This document shows positions 20,552-29,562 of a stretch of 59,089 nt of DNA, piece by piece. Under the pieces are notes generated by a model. It did not search any database. It was not told the origin of the DNA and saw nothing but the letters and a program-made list of their open reading frames with translations. Numbering within the stretch: the first letter of the stretch is position 1; every line of letters starts with the position of its first letter. Source of the stretch: Bacteroidales bacterium (GTDB taxonomy: Bacteria > Bacteroidota > Bacteroidia > Bacteroidales > Muribaculaceae); NCBI GenBank assembly GCA_015061055.1, contig SUXH01000016.1, positions 1-59,089 on the forward strand. The letters are read 5' to 3'. The translations under genes and the position numbers were made by a program.

Positions 20552-21250
20552 TTATCTTACGCATAACGAAAGGATAACATAAGCCAGCACAGCATAGAAA
20601 AGCCCCGTTACACCCATTGTTGCCAAGAGTGCAACAACTATTGCTATAAGAAGATAGCGGTACCAATTGTCCTTTATGCTAAAGGATTTCATCTTAAAAC
20701 TGAACATAGGTATATTGCACACCATAAGCAGGCAAAATACTATAATCAATGCATATACACCAACATTCATATCAGCTTTTTCATAACAAAGATTCACACA
20801 ACCCATCCAGAAAATTGCATTTGCAGGAATTGGCAATCCTTTAAAAACGCATGATTGTGTGGTGTCGATATTGAATTTAGCCAATCGTAATGCGCCGAAT
20901 ACAGCAATCAAGAAAGCAGAGTAGTTGGCTACTGCACCCGGATTGAAATTCTCCATTGTGGCATAAAGAAGTAACGCAGGAGCAAGTCCGAAACTTATAC
21001 AATCACTGAGCGAATCAAGTTCTTTACCTATCGGTGACACAGAGTTGAGCAAGCGTGCCAATAATCCGTCACAAAAATCGAACACAGCAGCAAGAGCTAT
21101 GAAAATAAAAGCTACTTCATAACTTACAAAGCATTCGGTCACCGGTTGATTTCCTTTTAAGGCAAAAACACAAGCCATAGTGCCTGCAAACAAGTTGAGG
21201 CAAGTAATTGTGTTAGGTATATTGTTTTTGATTGCTTTTAATGCTTTCAT
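20552..21250 (-). CDS. pssA: CDP-diacylglycerol--serine O-phosphatidyltransferase
   Basis: Makes phosphatidylserine from CDP-diacylglycerol and serine in the inner membrane. 232 residues, polytopic, with the CDP-alcohol phosphatidyltransferase signature DG-x2-AR-x8-G-x3-D-x3-D visible as DGLLARLLNSVSPIGKELD followed by SLSD. It lies 13 bases after psd, so the two steps of phosphatidylethanolamine synthesis are made together. Confidence 0.93.
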   Translation of the reverse strand: MKALKAIKNNIPNTITCLNLFAGTMACVFALKGNQPVTECFVSYEVAFIFIALAAVFDFCDGLLARLLNSVSPIGKELDSLSDCISFGLAPALLLYATMENFNPGAVANYSAFLIAVFGALRLAKFNIDTTQSCVFKGLPIPANAIFWMGCVNLCYEKADMNVGVYALIIVFCLLMVCNIPMFSFKMKSFSIKDNWYRYLLIAIVVALLATMGVTGLFYAVLAYVILSLCVR

Positions 21251-21263
21251 TCTTGTAGATTTA

Positions 21264-21929
21264 TTATTTCAAGTGAGCTATTTCGGTAATGCCACCCACT
21301 GTCTTGTCCCCGAGTTTAGCAAAAATCTCACTATCAAGAGGCAAATATATATCCACACGAGAGCCGAATTTAATAAATCCTATTTGGTCGTCGATATACA
21401 CTCGTTCGCCCTGTTCGGGATAAGTAACAATGCGTCGTGCAATAGCACCAGCCACTTGTCGCACAAGCACTTCGTGTCCTGTGTCGGTTTCGATAACAAT
21501 TGTGGAACGTTCGTTCTCAGTACTTGACTTTGGAAGGTAAGCATTAAGATAACGTCCTGCGTGATGCGTTACATATTTTACAACGCCTTCTACCGGCACC
21601 CAGTTCGCATGAACATTGAAAATGGTCATAAAAATCGATATTTGCATCACATTTCTCTTGAGATATTCAGGTTCATAGACTTCCTCAAGCGCAACAATAG
21701 TACCATCAACCGAAGCCAATACGGCATTCGTCTTTTCACCTTTGAAATGTCGCCTCGGCGAACGAAAGAAATTCACCACAAACAAAAATAATATTCCCGA
21801 AACAACAGCAAAAATGATAGGAATCATTTTATAACTGATGAATAAGAACGCTAACCCGTTAAAAATCACAAGGATAAATAACAGTAAGAGTATTATATTA
21901 GTCCCTTCACGGTGAATTTTCACTCTCAT
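21264..21929 (-). CDS. psd: Phosphatidylserine decarboxylase proenzyme (short, PSD-A type)
   Basis: Decarboxylates phosphatidylserine to phosphatidylethanolamine. 221 residues with N-terminal membrane segments (about 11-50) and a C-terminal catalytic domain. The self-cleavage site is the Gly-Ser of KFGSRVD; Ser190 becomes the pyruvoyl group. His residues in MTIFNVHANWVPVEG and the THHAGRYLNA segment match the short-form family. First gene of the operon with pssA and DUF4834. Confidence 0.92.
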   Translation of the reverse strand: MRVKIHREGTNIILLLLFILVIFNGLAFLFISYKMIPIIFAVVSGILFLFVVNFFRSPRRHFKGEKTNAVLASVDGTIVALEEVYEPEYLKRNVMQISIFMTIFNVHANWVPVEGVVKYVTHHAGRYLNAYLPKSSTENERSTIVIETDTGHEVLVRQVAGAIARRIVTYPEQGERVYIDDQIGFIKFGSRVDIYLPLDSEIFAKLGDKTVGGITEIAHLK

Positions 21930-21956
21930 TGTAACAAGTATAGTTTAATCCAACGA

Positions 21957-21987
21957 CAAAGATAACATTTTTTCGTTAAAACACAAA
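21957..21987 (-). promoter_or_regulatory. psd-pssA promoter (TTTG-N19-TATCTTTG) abutting the yebC terminator
   Basis: Minus-strand TTTG at 21984-21987 and TATCTTTG at 21957-21964 with a 19-base spacer. The TTTG is formed at the very end of the T tract of the yebC terminator, so the terminator and next promoter are fused. Leader of about 20-25 bases before the psd ATG. Confidence 0.7.
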
Positions 21988-22013
21988 AAAAAGGCACATA
22001 AGTGCCTTTTTTT
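21985..22013 (-). terminator. Intrinsic terminator of pheT-yebC
   Basis: 12-bp stem: seven A plus GGCAC at 21986-21997, loop ATAA, GTGCC plus seven T at 22002-22013. Minus-strand reading gives GGCAC-loop-GTGCC followed by a run of T, the classic form. 21 bases after the yebC stop. Confidence 0.9.
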
Positions 22014-22034
22014 AGGATTCTATGTATCAATCGA

Positions 22035-22757
22035 TTATTCTTCGTCTTCCTTCATATTGTGGAATACGTTTTGAACATCGTCGTCGTCTTCAAACTTTTC
22101 AAGAAGTTTTTCAAGCACTTCACGTTGTTCAGCTGTTACTTCTTTCAAATCGTTTGGAATGCGAACAAATTCAGAACTTTCGATTTCAAATCCGTTATCT
22201 TCAAGATACTTTTGAATGTTTGAGTTCTCTTCAAACGCACCAGAAAGGACAATAGCATCGTCGTCTTGTTCCACTTCATCAACACCATAGTCGATAAGTT
22301 CAAGTTCTAGGTCCTCAACCGAAACACCATCCTTAGCTTTGATGCGGAACACACACTTGTGCTCAAACAAGAAAGAAAGACTACCGCTTGTACCAAGGCT
22401 ACCATTATACTTATTGAAGTAGCTACGCACGTTTGCCACAGTACGAGTGTTGTTATCGGTAGCAGCTTCCACAAGAATTGCGATACCGAAAGGTCCGTAT
22501 CCTTCGTAAACGATTTCTTTGTAATCGCTTGCATCTTTGTCGGTTGCTTTCTTTATAGCACGTTCGATAGTATCTTTTGGCATATTAGCTGCCTTAGCAT
22601 TAGCAAGAAGTGCACGAAGGCGAGAGTTACCTGCAGGGTCAGGTCCACCTGACTTAACTGCGATAGTGATTTCCTTACCAATACGGGTAAATGTACGTGA
22701 CATATTTCCCCAACGTTTTAGCTTTCTTGCTTTACGAAATTCAAATGCTCTTCCCAT
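22035..22757 (-). CDS. yebC: YebC/PmpR-family protein
   Basis: 240 residues starting with the family hallmark MGRAFEFRKARKLKRW, then FTRIGKEITIAVKSGGPDP, NMPKDTIERAIKK and YEGYGPFGIAILVE, and an acidic tail (EKFEDDDDVQNV). Members act as transcription regulators in some bacteria and, in more recent work on the family, in helping ribosomes translate difficult sequences. Cytosolic. It follows pheT by 35 bases and shares its transcript, and is closed by the terminator at 21985-22013. Confidence 0.93.
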   Translation of the reverse strand: MGRAFEFRKARKLKRWGNMSRTFTRIGKEITIAVKSGGPDPAGNSRLRALLANAKAANMPKDTIERAIKKATDKDASDYKEIVYEGYGPFGIAILVEAATDNNTRTVANVRSYFNKYNGSLGTSGSLSFLFEHKCVFRIKAKDGVSVEDLELELIDYGVDEVEQDDDAIVLSGAFEENSNIQKYLEDNGFEIESSEFVRIPNDLKEVTAEQREVLEKLLEKFEDDDDVQNVFHNMKEDEE

Positions 22758-22792
22758 AAGTGATATTTTGTTTTTTTATTGTTTTCGAAATA

Positions 22793-25255
22793 TTAACGAA
22801 GTTTTGCTCCCACTTCTCGTTCAAGGTTAGCAATAATCTTATTCATTACACTATCGATTTGCTTGTCTTGAAGTGTCTTTTCGGCATCTTGGAGTGTTAC
22901 GCTGATAGCATACGATTTCTTGCCGGCTTCAAGGTTCTTACCTTCATATACGTCAAAGAGGGTCACTCCTTGAAGAAGTTTCTTTTCGGATGCTTTTACA
23001 ACCTTTTCGATTTGAGCGAAAGTAACAGCTTGGTCGACAAGTAGAGCCAAGTCTCGTTTCACCGGTTGTGTCTTTGGAAGGTCGGTGAAAGTAATTTTCT
23101 TCTTAGCAGTCATCTTCACGATTGCATCCCAATTAAATTCAGCAAAGAATACCGGTTGTTCGATGTCCATTTTCTTTAACAACGCATATTTCACAACACC
23201 GAGTGCACCAAGAGTCTTTCCACCACGATTAGTGATGTCAAGTTTAGCTGAGAATACGTCGTCGCTTGATTGAGCTATAACCATTTCACCAGCAGTGATA
23301 CCAAGTCGTGCAAAGATGTTTTCAACAACTGCCTTCAAGTCGTATACAGTTACAGCCGTTTCCTTCTTCGCCCAATTACCCTCAGTATCGTTACCTGTCA
23401 TCCATATACCAAGCGATGTGTGTTCTGAATAAGGAGCAAGCACTTTTTCGCTTTGGTCGGTTTCAGGATTGAAGTGGTAAACATTTCCAAACTCATACAT
23501 CTTCAAATTAGCCTTACGACGATTAATGTTGTGTGCTATACTTTCAAGACCGCCAAATAGCAAAGTTTGACGCATAACATTCAAATCGTTGCTCAATGGA
23601 TTCATCAGCTTCACGCAGTTAGCCACAGGGAATGCTACAAGGTCGGTGTAATACCCTTCGGCAGTGAGCGAATTGTTCATTATTTCATTGAATCCACAAG
23701 CAGTCAACTGTTCGGCGATAAGTTTTTGAAGGTCGTTCTTAATGTCGGTTACAGTTTTATATGATAAGTTGCTACGTACACTTTCGTCGAATTCTACATT
23801 GTTGTAACCATACACGCGCAAGATATCTTCCACGACATCACAAGGACGTTGAACATCTACACGATAAGTTGGCACAAGCAACTCAAGTTCTGTTTCGCTT
23901 TCTTTGGCAATTTTTATTTCAAGACTATTAAGAATGCTCTTGATGGTTTCGGTGGGTATTTCTTTACCGATAAGAGAATTTACATAGCTGTATTGCAATG
24001 TAACAGGGAATGCTGGGAAATCCACAGCTTTTTCGTCTACAATCTCTCCACAGATTTCTCCACCGGCAATTTCCTTGATAAGAAGAGCTGCCACCTTCAA
24101 ATTATACACCACATCATTAGGGTCGATTCCACGTTCGAAATGGAATGAAGCATCGGTATTCAACCCGAAACGGCGAGCAGTCTTACGAATCCAAGTTGGG
24201 TGGAAATAAGCCGATTCAAGGAAAATATCGGTAGTCTGTTCTGTTACACCTGAATCAAGTCCGCCAAACACACCACCAATGCACATTGGAGCCTCGGTAT
24301 TACAAATCATTAGGTCACGATCGCTAAGAGTGCGTTCCACTTCGTCAAGAGTAACAAACTTAGTACCTTCGGCCACAGTCTTTACAATAACCTTTTCACC
24401 TGTTACCTTAGCAAGGTCAAAACAGTGCAAAGGCTGACCAAGACCAAGCAAAATAAAGTTTGTTATGTCTACAATATTATTGATTGGACGTTGACCGATA
24501 GCAGTAAGATAGTTGCGGAGCCATTCAGGACTTTCTTGCACTTTCACATTACGAATGGTAACACCACAATAACGAGGACAAGCTTCAGTGTTTTCCACTA
24601 CCACCTGTACCGCTCCATCAGGACGGTCGCTCTTGAAAGCGTCGACCGACGGACGACGAAGGTTACCAGGTGCGCTATGTACGTTTAGCCAAGCAGCAAG
24701 GTCACGAGCCACACCATAATGCGAACCACCATCAATACGATTAGGAGTCAAATCCACCTCAAGTACATAATCGTCTTTCACATTGTAATAATCCTTAGCG
24801 AGAGTACCGGCAGGCACATCGTTAGGAAGGACAATGATACCATCGTGAGATGTTCCTATACCTATTTCATCTTCGGCACAAATCATACCGAATGATTCCA
24901 CGCCACGTATTTTAGATTTCTTTATTGCAAATTCCTTGTCGCCATCATAAAGTTTTGTACCGACAGTAGCAACCACTACATGTTGTCCGGCAGCCACATT
25001 AGGTGCGCCACATACGATTTGAGTAGGGTTTCCGTCGCCAAGATTCACTGTAGTGATGTGTAAGTGATCGCTATCGGGATGATTTTCGCAAGTAAGCACT
25101 TCGCCCACGACGATACCTTCAAGTCCCCCCTTGATAGTTTCCACTTTTTCTATTGTTCCACATTCAAGACCAAGAGAAGTAAGGGCAGCACCCAATTCCT
25201 CCGGTGTGAGGTTGAAATCCACATATTCTTTCAACCAATTATAAGATATATTCAT
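22793..25255 (-). CDS. pheT: Phenylalanine--tRNA ligase beta subunit
   Basis: 820 residues, normal length. Begins MNISYNWLKEYVDF, then a tRNA-binding (EMAP/OB) domain with NHPDSDHL and VVATVGTKL, the B3/4 editing domain, B5 domains, a catalytic-like domain and a C-terminal ferredoxin-fold anticodon-binding domain (KRDLALLVDQ, FDVYEGKNLEAGKKS). Works as alpha2beta2 with PheS, whose gene is not nearby. Own -7 box at 25317-25324. Confidence 0.97.
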   Translation of the reverse strand: MNISYNWLKEYVDFNLTPEELGAALTSLGLECGTIEKVETIKGGLEGIVVGEVLTCENHPDSDHLHITTVNLGDGNPTQIVCGAPNVAAGQHVVVATVGTKLYDGDKEFAIKKSKIRGVESFGMICAEDEIGIGTSHDGIIVLPNDVPAGTLAKDYYNVKDDYVLEVDLTPNRIDGGSHYGVARDLAAWLNVHSAPGNLRRPSVDAFKSDRPDGAVQVVVENTEACPRYCGVTIRNVKVQESPEWLRNYLTAIGQRPINNIVDITNFILLGLGQPLHCFDLAKVTGEKVIVKTVAEGTKFVTLDEVERTLSDRDLMICNTEAPMCIGGVFGGLDSGVTEQTTDIFLESAYFHPTWIRKTARRFGLNTDASFHFERGIDPNDVVYNLKVAALLIKEIAGGEICGEIVDEKAVDFPAFPVTLQYSYVNSLIGKEIPTETIKSILNSLEIKIAKESETELELLVPTYRVDVQRPCDVVEDILRVYGYNNVEFDESVRSNLSYKTVTDIKNDLQKLIAEQLTACGFNEIMNNSLTAEGYYTDLVAFPVANCVKLMNPLSNDLNVMRQTLLFGGLESIAHNINRRKANLKMYEFGNVYHFNPETDQSEKVLAPYSEHTSLGIWMTGNDTEGNWAKKETAVTVYDLKAVVENIFARLGITAGEMVIAQSSDDVFSAKLDITNRGGKTLGALGVVKYALLKKMDIEQPVFFAEFNWDAIVKMTAKKKITFTDLPKTQPVKRDLALLVDQAVTFAQIEKVVKASEKKLLQGVTLFDVYEGKNLEAGKKSYAISVTLQDAEKTLQDKQIDSVMNKIIANLEREVGAKLR

Positions 25256-25316
25256 AGTTTTGAGTGTATTATCGGTTGTTCATAGCTCAAAATGAGCCAA
25301 TTCTCCAAAAATCGCA

Positions 25317-25324
25317 CAAATTTA
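25317..25324 (-). promoter_or_regulatory. -7 promoter box TAAATTTG for pheT-yebC
   Basis: Minus-strand TAAATTTG, 62 bases before the pheT ATG. The leader contains a small hairpin (GCTCA-TTT-TGAGC, 25286-25298). I see no T-box or attenuator. The rest of 25325-25443 is AT-rich with nothing I can name. Confidence 0.45.
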
Positions 25325-25443
25325 CAAAGAAAATTTCACATTCCCTTAGCCGAGTGTTTTATTTTATCTTATAAACAGCACATTTTTTGCAATCTGCACA
25401 CATATCACTTTACCCTCTCAAATGATTCAAAAACAATATCGAG

Positions 25444-26256
25444 TCAAGTGGTTGGGATTGAAATCCAATAGAATGGAATAAGGTCGGGATATTGAACTGT
25501 GTGACTCCATTTCTTAGGAGCAATAACAATTTTATCGGGGTTGGAATTTAACCACGCAGCCCACCAACTTTCGAGTGTATTGGCTATAATGTTGTGCTTA
25601 GCCCGATTGAACAACTGTATCACCGAGAAGTGATATTGAGCTGCTGCTGTGATACAGATGTACTCATTCTCGTTGAGAAGCAAATTATCTCGAACCCATT
25701 TCTCATCATCGGTGAGAATTACAAAAAAGGGGTTATCGATATATGCACGTATATGTGCAATAGCCCAATTGTAGTAATCTTTAGTACACGTATTCTGCTT
25801 ACTTGTGGGACGATAGACGTGTATCGAGACCGATTCTTGTTCGCTTTCAAGTTTTTTTATCAGCTCTTGTGTCCCTTTAGTAAGGCGTTTGTGCGATACT
25901 GTAAAAGCACGCTCCACTTCTTGTGAGATACAATCAAAGTAACGATAGGACAGCCAAGAACCATCAAAATAGGTGTCGCATAGATCAAATAAATCGGTCT
26001 TATAAGTGTGGTCGCACTCCTTGTAGTCCTTCCCTATGAGTTTTACTCCCGATATCTTCCCCAATAAAGATTTGTGGATACTATTCACTTGCTTTCTCGT
26101 GGCAAGAGTCTTAAATGGCAGTCCCGGGAACATCTTTCCTATCCAATTGCTTGAAGCATCGATAAGCGCATCGGGATGATTCTTACGCAATCGCATATAA
26201 AAAGCATATTGAAACATTTGTTCGCCAACACTACCTGATATTTTTACTATATTCAT
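25444..26256 (-). CDS. GT11-like glycosyltransferase (alpha-1,2-fucosyltransferase family), diverged
   Basis: 270 residues. The GT11 start GxxGxQMFQYAF is clear (SGSVGEQMFQYAFYMRLRK) and the C-terminal HNIIANTLESWWAAWLN plus PDKIVIAPKKW match the family's closing motif. However, the donor-binding signature normally HxRRGDY reads HVYRPTSK, losing one Arg and the Asp, and the usual ANSTFSWW reads ANTLESWW. Function could be fucosyl transfer to a surface glycan or a changed specificity. It is the last gene of the YfhO-methyltransferase-GT11 run, 22 bases after the methyltransferase. Confidence 0.8.
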   Translation of the reverse strand: MNIVKISGSVGEQMFQYAFYMRLRKNHPDALIDASSNWIGKMFPGLPFKTLATRKQVNSIHKSLLGKISGVKLIGKDYKECDHTYKTDLFDLCDTYFDGSWLSYRYFDCISQEVERAFTVSHKRLTKGTQELIKKLESEQESVSIHVYRPTSKQNTCTKDYYNWAIAHIRAYIDNPFFVILTDDEKWVRDNLLLNENEYICITAAAQYHFSVIQLFNRAKHNIIANTLESWWAAWLNSNPDKIVIAPKKWSHTVQYPDLIPFYWISIPTT

Positions 26257-26278
26257 AACAGATGCTCTATTAATAGGG

Positions 26279-27031
26279 TTAAAACCACAACGAAAAGTTT
26301 TGATGTGGTAATTTCGATGTAGCTACAATGACAGCCGTTTTATTATTAGTAAACGTCATTCCTGTGGTGGCAGCGTCACGCAAAGCATCCCAAAGAGCTT
26401 GCAACAAAGAGTTACGAGCAATATTGCGAATAATAATCACTCCGTTCTCGTTTCTCACTTTATACAAATACGACAATATAGAGTTGTATTCTTCCGGATT
26501 TATATCATTAATAAGAACAAATGGAGTCGACTGTCCTGTCGGTGTGTCGCTATAAGCCTTAATCCCATCTTTAAACGACGGATAAATATTGACAGTGTTA
26601 CCATAGTGTGATAAAATGTCGTGCGTAATAGGGAACTCATTCACATCGGGTTCGCACAGATAAAGCGATATTTTGTGCGACACAGCAAGCATCGATGCAC
26701 TCGACACGCCGTAATTAGTCCCTATCTGCAAAATATCACCGGGATTGAAATAATTTACGATACGAAACAGGTATTTTGCGCTCTTTAAGGATATTATTCG
26801 TGGTCGGTGCATAAAGCTGCACGATTGTTCCTTAGCACGTCGGCGTAACAAATCGAGTTCTTCGTAAGCATAATAAGGCAATCGCTCTCGCAATACATTC
26901 AATACAAACTTGAATGCGAAAGGCGAATGAATACCATGCCCCTTGCTACGATGATAGCGGCGCAACGCTGTGAGGTATTGTTTTATTCTTCTAAGTTTCA
27001 ATCTTTCTTCGGTTGTTTGCGGTTTTGCCAC
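26279..27031 (-). CDS. Class I SAM-dependent methyltransferase-like protein (GHGIHSPFAF family)
   Basis: 250 residues. A basic N-terminal helix is followed by SKGHGIHSPFAFKFVLN, a mark of a Bacteroidetes methyltransferase-like family, and a Rossmann core with GDILQIGTNYGVSSASM as the likely SAM-binding glycine loop. The catalytic metal ligands of O-methyltransferases are not evident, so activity is uncertain. The start is a GTG at 27031, 34 bases inside yfhO; a TTG at 27001 that overlaps the yfhO TGA is a credible alternative and would fit translational coupling. Confidence 0.75.
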   Translation of the reverse strand: MAKPQTTEERLKLRRIKQYLTALRRYHRSKGHGIHSPFAFKFVLNVLRERLPYYAYEELDLLRRRAKEQSCSFMHRPRIISLKSAKYLFRIVNYFNPGDILQIGTNYGVSSASMLAVSHKISLYLCEPDVNEFPITHDILSHYGNTVNIYPSFKDGIKAYSDTPTGQSTPFVLINDINPEEYNSILSYLYKVRNENGVIIIRNIARNSLLQALWDALRDAATTGMTFTNNKTAVIVATSKLPHQNFSLWF

Positions 27032-29490
27032 AAAGCAAAGCCAATACTTGCCAAGACAGCCACATAGATGATGCTTATGGCAGCGTAAGCAATGCGGTCG
27101 GCTGTGATTACGGCGTCGGGTTCGAATTTGAAATTAATATTATGCTTCCCTGCAGGTACTTTTAACGCACGAAGCACATAGTCAACACGTGCTATTTCAA
27201 CAGGATTACCATCGATAGTAGCTTTCCACCCCCAAGGGAAATACACTTCGGAGAACACTGCTATACCACCATTTTGTGTTACGGCACAATAGTTGAGCTC
27301 ATTGGGAGCATAAGATGTTTCATAGATAGTATCACCTTGAACCTTAGGCGCAAAACTATCACCTAAGATAGGCTTGAATTTAACATCGGCAACAGCTGTG
27401 GAATCGGCAATGAAATCGGTGAGATACGCCATTTCATCTTTAGGCGTATTTACGTAATCGACCTTTTCCACCCACCACGCATTACCAAGAGCATCGGGAT
27501 TGATTTGTGCATTATTGTCGTCGACAATGAAATACTTAGTGTTGAGCATATTCAGCACTTCCATATTGCCTTTGTTTATTTGATAATCGATAAGATCCTG
27601 GTAACGTGTGAGTTTTGCTGCATGATACCCTCCTATCATTTTATGATAATAAGAAGGAGCAGCTTCACCGAATTTCTTAAAATCAACCACACGATAATTC
27701 ATAGTAGTGTCCTGCAATATTTGCTTGTCGACAGGACGAGCCGCTATTTGTTCGGTTTGAGGCATCGGCGAAGTGAACGAAGTGGTGCTGATATAGCGTT
27801 TGTTTACCGAATACATATCCACCAGCACTACCACAGCGATAAGAATACCACTTGTCGCAGCATTCAATTTCTTGGTAAAGAATAGCAATAATACACCAAA
27901 GCCGAAAATGACAAAAATCAAACTTCTCAAAGCATCGGCACTTACCATTTCAAGACGTATGGTTTCGATTGCATTAAACAGTCCCGGTACTTGTTGCGCT
28001 ACTCCGGTTGCTATAAATTGCTCGTGCTCCTGTGCCGAATAACCACCAAACATTCCCGGTGCTATATATATAAGCAAGCACGCAAAGGCGGTGAAAGCAA
28101 AAGCCCCGATAATAGCTTTTTTATTTCGCTTTCCATATCCTTCTTCGGTAAAAATCTGATTGAGAGCAAGTGCCGCAAGAAGAGGAATTGTAAGTTCGAG
28201 TATTACGAACGCACTCGCTACGGTACGGAATTTATTATAAAGAGGGAAATGGTCAATCATCATATCGGTAAACCACATTGCATTGTGGCCCCACCCCATA
28301 AGCAACGACAACAGCGTAGCAACAAGCAAAGCCCATTTCACTGCACCTTTCATAGTAACACAACCAAGCAAAAACAATGCAAAGACCACCACACCCACAT
28401 AAACCGGTCCGTTAGTCATAGGTTGATCACCGAAATACTGAGGGAATTGACTCAAATACTGATATTCTTCACCGATAATCTTTCCACTATTGAGCAAGTG
28501 TTGCGCAGTCTTGGTTTCGGCAAGCGACATAAATTTGTTTTGCCCTCTTTCGGGACGGATTGTCGCCCCTCCTTTCACATTAGGCACGATAAGAGTTGCC
28601 GTTTCATCGATTCCATAGCTCCAAGCTGTGATATAATTCTTATCGAGACCTTTAGATGCTTCCGAGTCGGTGTTTAACGTGATTTCCGAGTGCCCCCCGC
28701 GCATAGTTTCTTTGCTGTATTCGTAAGTGCTGTAAAGGTTGGGAGCATTGGCAGCCACAGCAAGAACAGCAGCCACAACAAGCACACCTGTAGCAATTCC
28801 CCAATCTTTAACATTCTTTTCCTTGATAGCCTTGACCAAATAACCTACTGCTAATGCGACAAAAAGAAAAGCAAAATAATAAGTCATCTGAAAGTGATTG
28901 GAAGCGAGCTGCATAGTAGCCGCAAGAGCAGCCACAATCCCCCCCAAAGCATACTTTTTACGATAACACCACACGATACCGGCTATTGTGGGCGGAACAT
29001 AAGTGAGAGTGGCAAATTTCCAAATATGACCGGCTCCGATAATAATAAAAAAATATGTCGAGAAAGCGTATGCAATAGCACCAAACAATGCCACATACCA
29101 TCGTGCCTTGAACGAAAGCATAAGAATAAAGAATCCTATCATCATCATAAAGATGAGATTGGCCGGTGCAGGAAGACACAATCCATACACTTTCCCTATC
29201 CAACTCACAAGCTCAGTACTCTCATAAGAAGGAGAAATCTGGAATGTGGGCATCCCCGAGAAAAGAGAGTTGGTCCAACGAGTAACCTCTCCCGTAGCTT
29301 CGGTGAATGCTTTAGCCTCTTGTCCATTCGCTATACCTTGTGTGGAGTCATGCTGTTGTAACACATTGCCATTGATAGCATCGGGATAGAAATATGCAAG
29401 CGAAATTACAGCCATCACCACAACAGCTATAATTACCCCTATAAGATTCTTGTTCTTCAAGACTTTTGATTGATTCTTTTCTTGATTCAT
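26998..29490 (-). CDS. YfhO family membrane protein
   Basis: 830 residues with about a dozen membrane segments over residues 15-560, then a large periplasmic C-terminal region and a final membrane helix near 800-820. YfhO proteins are GT-C-like membrane glycosyltransferase relatives involved in adding sugars to envelope polymers or lipids in some bacteria. The conserved acidic residues after the first helix (HDSTQGIANGQEAKAF) and the FPWGWKATIDGNPV segment are typical of the Bacteroidetes form. Grouped with a methyltransferase-like protein and a GT11 protein, it probably takes part in surface-glycan assembly; the substrate is unknown. Confidence 0.88.
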   Translation of the reverse strand: MNQEKNQSKVLKNKNLIGVIIAVVVMAVISLAYFYPDAINGNVLQQHDSTQGIANGQEAKAFTEATGEVTRWTNSLFSGMPTFQISPSYESTELVSWIGKVYGLCLPAPANLIFMMMIGFFILMLSFKARWYVALFGAIAYAFSTYFFIIIGAGHIWKFATLTYVPPTIAGIVWCYRKKYALGGIVAALAATMQLASNHFQMTYYFAFLFVALAVGYLVKAIKEKNVKDWGIATGVLVVAAVLAVAANAPNLYSTYEYSKETMRGGHSEITLNTDSEASKGLDKNYITAWSYGIDETATLIVPNVKGGATIRPERGQNKFMSLAETKTAQHLLNSGKIIGEEYQYLSQFPQYFGDQPMTNGPVYVGVVVFALFLLGCVTMKGAVKWALLVATLLSLLMGWGHNAMWFTDMMIDHFPLYNKFRTVASAFVILELTIPLLAALALNQIFTEEGYGKRNKKAIIGAFAFTAFACLLIYIAPGMFGGYSAQEHEQFIATGVAQQVPGLFNAIETIRLEMVSADALRSLIFVIFGFGVLLLFFTKKLNAATSGILIAVVVLVDMYSVNKRYISTTSFTSPMPQTEQIAARPVDKQILQDTTMNYRVVDFKKFGEAAPSYYHKMIGGYHAAKLTRYQDLIDYQINKGNMEVLNMLNTKYFIVDDNNAQINPDALGNAWWVEKVDYVNTPKDEMAYLTDFIADSTAVADVKFKPILGDSFAPKVQGDTIYETSYAPNELNYCAVTQNGGIAVFSEVYFPWGWKATIDGNPVEIARVDYVLRALKVPAGKHNINFKFEPDAVITADRIAYAAISIIYVAVLASIGFALWQNRKQPKKD

Positions 29491-29543
29491 AGCTTTTTAA
29501 ATTTTATTTAGGCTGTAAAGTTACAAAAAACATTTATTTTTTA

Positions 29544-29551
29544 TAGCTTTG
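29544..29551 (+). promoter_or_regulatory. -7 promoter box TAGCTTTG for xerD
   Basis: TAGCTTTG 12 bases before the ATG at 29563, implying a near-leaderless mRNA. A TTA, not TTG, lies at the -33 position. The diverging yfhO promoter may use TAACTTTA at 29516-29523 on the other strand. Confidence 0.5.
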
Positions 29552-29562
29552 CATAGTAGAAG

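Noticed and set aside
25286..25298. Small hairpin in the pheT leader as attenuator
   Set aside because: Only five base pairs, no T run and no Phe-rich leader peptide or T-box features.
27991..28677. 228-codon plus-strand frame inside yfhO
   Set aside because: Antisense shadow of a clear membrane protein; composition is Lys/His/Ser-rich as expected for the complement of hydrophobic codons.
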